The notes under the pieces were generated by a model. That model was not told where the DNA came from. It did no database searches and worked only from the letters and a program-made list of their open reading frames with translations. Shown one piece after another: positions 56,420-64,000 of a DNA stretch of 64,000 bases; the stretch's first letter is position 1, and the number at the start of each line of letters is the position of its first letter. The DNA lies in NCBI RefSeq assembly GCF_000340215.1, contig NW_006921533.1, positions 3,150,273 through 3,214,272 of the forward strand. Reading direction: 5' to 3'. The stretch is from Pseudocercospora fijiensis CIRAD86. Its lineage: Eukaryota; Ascomycota; Dothideomycetes; Mycosphaerellales; Mycosphaerellaceae. The position numbers and the translations under genes are program-made.

Positions 56420-57790
56420 GGCTCTCTCCTACTAACGGAACCGAGCTACTATACCTAACGAATTTAAGCTCGTTTTTAGTCTTAATCTATCCTCTTTCGG
56501 TATAAGACACTCGATAAGTAAATGCTTAGGCCGAGTCTAACTACGAAACCTAAGACTAACTAATAGCTCTATTAACTAATCCTAATCCTCGAACTCCTTC
56601 CGCTTCTTAGTAAAGACCTTAAAGAGCGCTCGAGCTTCTTCGGGTACCTACGGAGTAGTCGAGATAAAGCCGTATCGCTAAAATAGGTAATCCTTCGGAG
56701 GCTTATATAGAGATTTAGAGAATTCTAACGCTAACCTATCCTACTAGCAGCTTAGATTCCGGATATAAGCCCTCTCTGCCTTAGTAAAGATTTTATATAG
56801 TAGTAGCACTCTGCCTTCGAGAAACGCTTTCTATTTAACTGTTAGTATCTACCGGCTACGAACGCCGGCTATATATACCGAGTATAGAATAATTACCTAT
56901 ACCCCTTCCTCCTATAGTAACACTTCTACCGTCTCTAGATACCTAGCCCCGATCGCATTAATCGCAAGCTACTTTGCCTTTATAGACGCAAAGGCTTCGC
57001 TCTAATACTAATAAAGAAACTTCTACTCTATATCGAGGATATAAAGACGACTAGTCTCGATTCTAATCCTTACTAGCTTTTCGTAGTAGCTTTAACTATA
57101 ATTTTCTAGATTAATAGGACTTATACCTTAGCCCTTTACTAGTATCTCGTCTCTTTAACTATACTCGATCTACTCCTAGCGCTTATCGTCTATAGCGTTA
57201 GGCCCTAAGACTATACCTGTTACTAGATCGACGTATAGTATCTCCTCGCTTTTTTTAGTTCCTTTATTCGTAGTATTAAGCTCTATCGCGGCATCCTAAA
57301 CTCTAGTATTGTTGTTCTTAGCTATCTAAATATCTCCGTTACTATCGGTCGTATCGATAGAGGTAGCGGCTATAGGTCTAAATGCTATTAGTTAACGTAT
57401 TAAAGAAAAATATGCCGGCTATAGCTACCGGCTACGGCTACCGGCTACGGCTACCGGCTATAGCTACTAGCTACGGCCGCTAGCTAGATTGACTTACGCT
57501 ACTAGAACTTTACGCTCGAAAACTAGCTGCAATTCTTTCCTCCTCTTAGCCTTCTCTTAGGTTGTCTTCTTATTCCAACCTTTACTTTTTTCTATAGGCG
57601 CTAGCTATCGATAGAATGCCTTATTCCGCGCCTTTCTTCTCTTATCCTTAGCTCTTTTATCCTTATCTATCTTATCCTTTCTCTCGCGGTCTCGTACGGA
57701 ATTCTTCTTCGTAGAGTACTCCTCTTTAGTCTTACGCTTTTTAGTTAGACGCTTAGGTAAAACAAACTCGCGGTCTTTAGTTCTATCTTC
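56420..57790 (-). pseudogene. Unidentified cargo gene of the hAT element
   Basis: Minus-strand frames upstream of the transposase. The first part (57,790-57,500) is very basic (RERKDKIDKDKRAKDKRRKARNK); the next (57,380-56,900) reads DDKR*E*IEYS, KLVRIRIETSRLYILDIE; after an in-frame intron (56,831-56,896, ACTAAC branch, containing GCCGGC motifs) it continues KAFLEGRVLLLYKIFTKAERAYIRNLSC. A block at 57,411-57,478 also has splice-like ends, but the frame does not close there. The spacing of basic and coiled-coil-like segments suggests a nucleic-acid-binding or structural protein. Family not recognised. Confidence 0.45.
57411..57478. repeat. GCCGGC-repeat block near right end of hAT
   Basis: Tandem TACCGGCTACGGC units, with splice-like signals on both sides. 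Confidence 0.8.
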
Positions 57791-57952
57791 TATTTAGCGC
57801 GCAGCGCGCTTCTCTCTTGCTATTATAAGGGAAAGAGGCAGGGGCGTAGCGTATAGTAGTTGTTATCGGTATAGGTATAGAGGAAGAAGTTGAAAGTATA
57901 AGAATATCGCGAAGCCCTAATTGTTGCCGCCTACGTAACGTTATATAGGTAA

Positions 57953-58262
57953 GCTTTCGTAACTACGGCAACTACGCCCCGGCAATAGCAACTACGCCCT
58001 AGTAACGGCAACTACGCCCTAGTAACGGCAACTACGCCCTAGCAACGGTAATAAAGCGTAGTAAATACAACCTAGTAACTATTATAGCCGGCAATCGTAG
58101 CCGGCAGTCGAATAAGAGTGTCCTTATAGCAAAACTACGCCCTAGCAACGGTAACTACGCCCTAGTAACGGCAACTACGCCCTAGCAACGGCAAAAGAGC
58201 GTAGTAAATATAATAGAGTTACTATTATAGCCGGCAATCGTAGCCGGCAGTCGAATAAGAGT
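57953..58262. repeat. Subterminal tandem repeats of hAT
   Basis: 20-bp units ACTACGCCCTAGTAACGGCA repeated about five times at 57,970-58,060 and again about three to four times at 58,132-58,195. Each array is followed by a near-identical segment with two GCCGGC motifs and GAATAAGAGTGTCC, so a unit of about 130 bp is duplicated. Confidence 0.85.
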
Positions 58263-58393
58263 GTCCTTATAGCAAAACTAATATAGTCTCTAGTTTAAAC
58301 TAGGAATCTATATAGTTCGAAAAAACCAAACCGGAACTAGGGAGCTAGTTCGCCGCTAAGAAACCAAACTATATACGTTTAGTAGTTCGGAAA

Positions 58394-58413
58394 CCGAACT
58401 ACTACAGGGTCTA
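58394..58413 (-). repeat. hAT right TIR (20 bp)
   Basis: Pairs with 48,802-48,821 at 19 of 20 positions. Confidence 0.88.
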
Positions 58414-58421
58414 GCGGTGCC
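58414..58421 (+). repeat. hAT target-site duplication, right
   Basis: GCGGTGCC, identical to 48,794-48,801. Confidence 0.85.
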
Positions 58422-61400
58422 TGCTGTTAAGGCTGCGGTAGCGGTAGTAAAGACGGCAGAGAGGGTGCGCCTAATCGCTCGAAATGCGGCGGAGATAATA
58501 GAACTAATGCTACTAATAGTTTAAAACGAGGTAGTAAGATCGGACTATCGTTAAATCGTATTCGGCGTAGACGTACAATGCCTAGCGGAAGCGTTAGAGT
58601 TGCTAAAGCTATAGGTATTGCTTAAGCCTATTATTATAGCTATAACCGTCGTCTTAGCTAAGATTCTCGTAACTATAATAGAGAGCTTAAGGCTTTGTTT
58701 AATAAGGTGTCGAGGCCCGCTAGATAGCCTAGTAGCGTAAAGGTCTCTTTATCTTCCTTAGGTATTAGTATTAGTAACCGCTATAATAGTAGCTATGTCT
58801 CTAGCAATAGATTAGTAAGTTTACTATATTCGCTTGCGTCTAACACTTCCTATAGCAGCTTAGATACGGGTTCTTCCTTATTAGCTTTAATATATAGCTC
58901 GGGCTCTATAAACTCTGCTTAGTTTAGTAGTATAAAGGGCATCTGCCGCTACTTGCCTAACTGCTTCGAAGATATTAAGGATATTAAAGTTGCAGCCTTT
59001 AAGGCTTAGCGTTATACTATCGAGCGACGACGTAGTTGCTATTAATTTATTTTATCTAGAAGGTTATTATTAGCAGCTTTGTCTTCTATAGCGCTTTCTA
59101 TAGTACCTTTAGCATCGCCTCCTATAATACCGCTTTCTATTACACCCCTAGTAGTTATACCCCTAGACTCTATAGGTACCTCTATAGGTGCTATTATTGT
59201 AGTAATTAGATTTAGTATATACGGAAAGATGTCTTTAAAGTTGAGTATATGTTCCTTATTGTATTAAGTGTCGTTAGGCTTACTATCTATCGGTATTGAA
59301 ATTAGGCTATCTTCTTTAATAAACTATACATCCTTAGAGCGTAGAACCTTAACAGTCTTCTATGCTTTAATATAGACTCTAAAGGTTGTTAGGCCTTTAT
59401 ACCTAATAAGTTAACTATTAATGCCTCTAGAGTCAAACTTCGCTCTACGAGCAATATTGTAGTCTAGTATAACGCACCTATAGCCTATCGCTCTAAGGTA
59501 GCTATAGTCCGGCATAGGATCTAGCACCCCTAGCTCTCTAGTAACTATTTCGTAAGGTAAAGTATTATTAAGAACCTAGCTTAGCGTAATGTTAAGGAGC
59601 TAGACTAAAGTCTGTACGATTTCTAGCTATAGCGACTTTAGTAAGTTAGCGTATATTATAATCTTGCGAGTCTTAGTATTTACGATATAGTTGCTAACCT
59701 TAGTACGACCGTTTTGTTCTAACGAATGCGGTGCTGTTATATAAAGACGGAAGCCTTTAGCGTTAGCAAGATTAGTAAGCGCGTTGCCGCTATATTCGAG
59801 ACCGCTATTAATTATATAGATTAGTATCTTGATTTGTGTCTAGCCGAAGACATACGTACGGTAGACTTTTATATACTAAGCTATAGCATTCTTTCGCGCA
59901 GCTATATATAGATGTCTGTACGTAGAGGTAGCGTTAGTAAATAGCGTATAGTAGTACTCGCCTTTAAGTCCTCGATTAGAGACAGAAACAACGTCTATAT
60001 ACACTTTCGTATATATATGTCGTAGTTGCTTCTTAATTAGCCTACTAAAGACTTTCTTAGTAAGAGCCTTGCGGTATGCTATATAGTCGTAGAATTCTTT
60101 CTTGCTACTAATAAGTTCAATTTAGCCTGTCTTAACAAGCTAATCGATTATGCGAGGATAAAGATGTCTAAACTTACGGTATATAATATCTCTTATTGCT
60201 CGAAGCTTAGTAGATATCGTTAAAGAAGTAAGAGCGACTGCTTATTAATTAGGTGGAAACGTTAGTACCGCCGGAGCATTAAATACTGTATGCGGCTGCC
60301 GTAGTTGTAAATTGTTAGCTAGTTAACGGATAATACTAACTTCCGGCCGAGATAGGAGGTCGGATTTAGACATATTTATAGTGCGTAGAGTGTTAGCTAC
60401 TCGTAGTAATAGAAGGCCGTTAACAGTATCGATATATGCTATAGGTACCTGCTTATTACCGCAATATTCGAAGAACTAGCTCTTATCGTTACGATAGTAG
60501 CAACCCTTGTTTCTAAGTATCTTAGTAGATATAAGGTTTATAGCGAGTCCTAGAACATATAATGCACCTATAAGTCGTATCTCTTTAACGCCGAAGTTAT
60601 TAACTATATTAAGTGCTATTACGCCGTACAACTAGCCTATAAGACGACCCTTGCCTGTTTAAATGCCTAAAAAGTAGTTAATGCCCTTTACTATTCTTAA
60701 GGCGTCGTTTGTTATATACGTAGTTATGCCGGAGTTAACGATCTAATCTACTTAGCTTTGCGTACGGTAGAGATTAGCCCTAGTTTCTTAGTTTAAGACA
60801 ATGTCTTAAGAGAGATTAAGATTAGGTAGGTTAAAGTTAGTAACTATTATAAAGAAGCGGTAACTAAAGGGAGATATTATTATTTGCTATACTAAGGCAT
60901 AGTAAGCCTAATGCTTACTATCGCTATCGTCGATATTGTCGGAGCGAGTATTAAAAGTTATATTAGCATTGCCTCTCTAGCCGCTAGCTTTCTACTAATT
61001 ATTATTAGAGTTTAACTTGTCGTCCTTCTTCTTACTACCGCGACATTCTTTAGTAGTATAGTTAGTAGACTTTAGGTAATTTGCGCATTTCTTGCTAGGC
61101 TTATTCTTATCGTTGTCTTTGTTACGACGATTAGTTTAGTTAACGTTAGCTTTAGCGAAGTTAGCTATATATATAGCTTTATTGTTCTTTGCTATATTCT
61201 CGTCTATTACGTCGGAAATAAGGCTATTAAGAGTAAGTGTCGCTAATCGGGTCTTATCTCTTAGAAGATCGCACTTAGCTATAGTAAACTAAGTAAGGTC
61301 CGGTATAGTACCGAGGCAGATAAGGAACTAATAGATGCCTTGCTTCTTAGAGATCTTAAGGTCGCCTTTAGACAACTATTAAGTCTTTAACCTATATTTA

Positions 61401-61860
61401 TTATAGAAGGTTTCTAACTTCTTACCGTTACTATTATACCGTAGACCCTACTATTTAACGTATCTAGCATACTTAGTTGCTAGGCTACTAGGCTCGTAGT
61501 TTAACTTAAGTTAGTCCTATACTTCTTTACCGCTCTTAAGACCTACTAATATTAATTATATATAGGAAACATAGTTAGTATATAAGAAGGTGCGGGCTTA
61601 GGAGGATTTCGCGTTAAATTCGTCTTCTTAGGCTTCGAATACACTTAGTAACTCGTTGCTTTCTCGTATAGGTATAGTACGGATACCGTCGACGTACTTA
61701 AATAGACTAATACCGTAGAGTACGTATTCGGCCCTATCTACGAAGGTTTTATAGTTAACCTTGCCTTTAAGCTTAAAGCCTAAGTTTAGTAAGGAACTAT
61801 TATACGAATATAGAGATTATAATATATTAAGATATTAATTAGATAGCTATCTAAATTGAT
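58414..61860 (-). mobile_element. Copia element, 5' half (gag, integrase), right of hAT
   Basis: Minus strand, from right to left: a Gag-like start (LKGKVNYKTFVDRAEYVLYG...YVDG, about 61,760-61,690), a damaged CCHC knuckle (C..Y...N...KEC, about 61,100-61,050), then integrase with DVVSVSNRG (about 59,990), SGLEYSGN and the hallmark PHSLEQNGRTK (about 59,730-59,700). All are RIP-degraded. With 46,560-48,801 it makes one element of about 5.7 kb, split by the hAT insertion. Confidence 0.8.
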
Positions 61861-61973
61861 AACGAGTTAGAGAAGGAAAAGAGAGAGGCTCTCTCGTAGA
61901 AGAGGCTTTTATCCGCTCGGCGGATGCCTTAGGTATCGAGTTACGTAACTTCGGGTTACTTATAGCTTAGGTC

Positions 61974-61998
61974 TAATAATACCCCTAGGGTAGCATTA
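61974..61998. repeat. 25-bp GC-core palindrome, copy 6
   Basis: Same palindrome as at 379, 2,933, 6,925, 7,376 and 10,630, here with CCCCTAGGG in the core. Lies at the 3' end of the minus-strand Gypsy fragment. Confidence 0.65.
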
Positions 61999-63780
61999 GC
62001 TAGCCCCGTTACGTAACTTCAAATTTTATATATAAGTCGCTAAGATCGTAATAGTACTCCCCCCTTTCGTAGGCGACGTCTACGGCGCTTTACTTACTTA
62101 TCGTTAAAGGGTTGCAATTATAGCGACTAATAGTAGAGCGCTTAGTCGCGTTAGTATCGCGGAGTTAGTAATACGCGACGGTCGCGGTTTACGCGGGTAT
62201 CGAGTATAATAGTCTTCTACTACTTCTAGCGCGTTAGTAACGTTCTTAGTAACTTCCTATATCGGTTTATCGTATCTAATCTACTTTACTTTATACTAGA
62301 TATTCTTACCCTTTCCTTTTATATCTAGTATCCTTTCTACTTCCTATTCTTTATCTCTATCGATAACTAGCGGCGGCGGCGGCTCGTACTATTAACTAGG
62401 TATACCTATCTTCGGTACTAGGGTTAGTAACGAGGTATAGAAGACGTTATATATATATATTAAGTTAGGCAACTTTAATTAGTACGCGTACGGTAATACG
62501 ACTTTAATAATCTTATATAGTCCTAAGTTCTTAACGTCGAGCTTAGCGTTTAGTCGATCGGTACTTATTCCTTTAAGCGATAGGAAGACCTTATTACTAA
62601 TATAGTAAGTAGGAGCGGGTCGGCGATATTAGTTAGCGGAGTCTTCTATACGGGATTACTAATATCTTATCTATTTGATAAGATAGGTTTCGAGGGTCTA
62701 TAAGTAGTCGATCTAGGCTTAAGTATCGTAGTTAAGTAGTAGGTCTTCTTTTAGTAATATTAATAGCTTACTTCCGAGGCGCAGATTATAGCTATAACTA
62801 GCTTAAAACGGCGATAATCTAGTAGTTTCGGAGGGTACGTTATTTATTATAAACTCGGCGATAGGGAGCTAGAGGCTCTAGTTATCTTACTTATAGTTTA
62901 TATATAATCGGAGGTATCCCTCGATAACTTTATTTAAGTATTTAGTTTATCTATTAGTCTATAGATACTAGGCGGTCGATAGGTTACGCTTAATATATAG
63001 GCGTTTATATAAGTAGTTCTAGAATTTAGAGATAAACTACGTACCGCGGTCGGAAGTAATAGTATCTAAAAGACCGTAAAGCTTCTAAATATAAGTAAGG
63101 TAGGTATCTATAACTACTTAAGCGTTCGAGTATCCTTCCTTATATATAAATAGAATAAGGTACTATATCTTAGTTAGTCGATCGATAATAATAAGGATCG
63201 AGTTATAATCGGAGCTATTAGAAAGACTAGTAATAAAGTCTATTATTACGCTCTTCTATCGAGTAGTCGGTATAGATAGAGGCTAAAGAAGTCCTCGTTT
63301 AGCTTATTTTAAAGATTTAGTCCGGAGGTAGGTATAGTAAGTACCGATATATCGCTCGACGTCCTTATATATTCGTAGCTAGTAGTAGCTACGGCTAACG
63401 AGGTAGAACGTTTTTATAATACTAGAGTAGCTAGCGGCGGAATAGTCGTAGTATATACGGATAATATTAGTACGGAGCGACTTATCTATTTCCTTAGCTT
63501 CTAGTATATAAAGATAGTTATAGTAGAATAGGAAGTTATTATCCTTAACCTTATAGTCCGAAAGAGATAATAAGAGATTATTAGAAGAGTCTATTCTACT
63601 ACGGAGGTATTTTTTTACTTACTAGAAGAGAGTATCCTTAATCGAGGCATCTCGAACTCGCTTAGTAATATTCTCGGCGTTAATAAAGGTCTCGGCGCCG
63701 AGAGCCTCTATAGTAAATATAACTATATCGTTACTTATAGTATTAATACGGGCTTTCGCAAATTAAGGTTTATCGTAACT
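61974..63780 (-). mobile_element. Chromodomain Ty3/Gypsy (chromovirus) fragment
   Basis: Minus strand: integrase core tail (about 63,060-62,700), integrase C-terminus NKVFLSLKGISTDRLNAKLDVKNLGLYKIIKV (about 62,610-62,510) and a chromodomain, E*EVERILDIKGKGKNI*YKVK*IRYD (about 62,350-62,270), the end order of Tf1/sushi-type elements. Chromodomains steer integration towards particular chromatin marks. The reverse transcriptase and gag parts would lie to the right, but the element stops at telomere repeats at 63,785. RIP-degraded. Confidence 0.8.
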
Positions 63781-63784
63781 CTTA

Positions 63785-63808
63785 CCCTAACCCTAACCCT
63801 AAGGGTTA
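63785..63808. repeat. Interstitial telomere repeats, short inverted block
   Basis: Three CCCTAA units followed directly by GGGTTA, i.e. a tail-to-tail inversion of telomere-type repeats. Confidence 0.9.
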
Positions 63809-63871
63809 TTATCGTAAAAAACGTAAAAGTCGTGAAATTGTCCGTTTCTTCGAGAATTGCAATTATTTACC

Positions 63872-63933
63872 TTAGGGTTGCGCAACCCTAACCCTAACCC
63901 TAACCCTAACCCTAACCCTAACCCTAACCCTAA
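63872..63933. repeat. Interstitial telomere repeats (CCCTAA)8 with inverted TTAGGG
   Basis: TTAGGGTTGCGCAACCCTAA at 63,872-63,891 is a perfect 20-bp palindrome of head-to-head telomere repeats; eight CCCTAA units run from 63,886 to 63,933. Non-repeat sequence continues on the right to the window end. Confidence 0.92.
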
Positions 63934-64000
63934 GGAGAAGATCTTATATACGGCGGATCGGAGATCTACGGCTAGGTTATATAGCTTTAATATAAGCTAA

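Larger units (their letters stand above)
48802..58413 (-). mobile_element. 9.6-kb hAT transposon carrying two histone H3-like frames
   Basis: Terminal inverted repeats of 20 bp, TAGACCCCGTAGTAGTTCGG on the left (48,802-48,821) and TAGACCCTGTAGTAGTTCGG inverted on the right (58,394-58,413), differ by one C/T change. They are bordered by a perfect 8-bp target duplication GCGGTGCC (48,794-48,801 and 58,414-58,421). 8-bp duplications are typical of hAT. The minus strand encodes a hAT transposase. The element also holds two H3-fold frames and at least three unidentified frames, making it large for the superfamily (usually 2.5-5 kb). It inserted into a Copia element, and both were then RIP-mutated. 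Confidence 0.88.

Overview
The window looks like a nuclear chromosome segment of a filamentous ascomycete, probably Dothideomycetes (inferred from introns of about 50-56 nt with CTRAY branch sites, gene content, and heavy repeat-induced point mutation). Three short islands of normal coding DNA alternate with long blocks of decayed transposons. In the decayed blocks CpA is largely converted to TpA, so old reading frames are full of TAG/TAA at former Gln/Trp codons while TGA is nearly absent. Protein families can still be read through these stops.

Layout. 1-11,682: Ty3/Gypsy relic (about 361-6,950), a 3.3-kb element with one long unrecognised frame (7,376-10,654), and the 3' end of a less mutated Copia element whose LTR sits inside an exon of a sugar transporter. 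11,683-20,580: island 1, with a truncated MFS sugar transporter, serine palmitoyltransferase subunit 2, a small two-exon hypothetical gene, a GFA/CENP-V zinc protein and an F-box protein. 21,442-33,321: an 11.9-kb unit bounded by perfect 19-bp inverted repeats, carrying a RecQ-like helicase (+) and a DUF6589-like protein (-). 33,480-36,742: island 2, with an F-box pseudogene, an F-box gene and SDO1/SBDS. 36,995-41,062: a 4.1-kb element with 25-bp terminal inverted repeats (24/25 identical) and an integrase-core transposase. 41,400-46,354: island 3, with vacuolar carboxypeptidase Y, an F-box protein and a multi-pass membrane protein. 46,560-61,860: a minus-strand Copia element split by a 9.6-kb hAT element that has 20-bp TIRs and an 8-bp target duplication. 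61,974-63,780: a minus-strand chromodomain Gypsy fragment that stops at interstitial telomere repeats (63,785-63,933).

The most striking content is the hAT element (48,802-58,413). Besides a recognisable hAT transposase it carries two different histone H3-fold reading frames, one canonical-like with introns and one with a long basic tail, plus further unidentified frames. A GCCGGC-based repeat specific to this element lies in its introns and spacers. The second notable unit is the RecQ + DUF6589 element. All of these mobile genes are now broken. The housekeeping genes (lcb2, sdo1, cpyA) look intact and do not form a pathway cluster.
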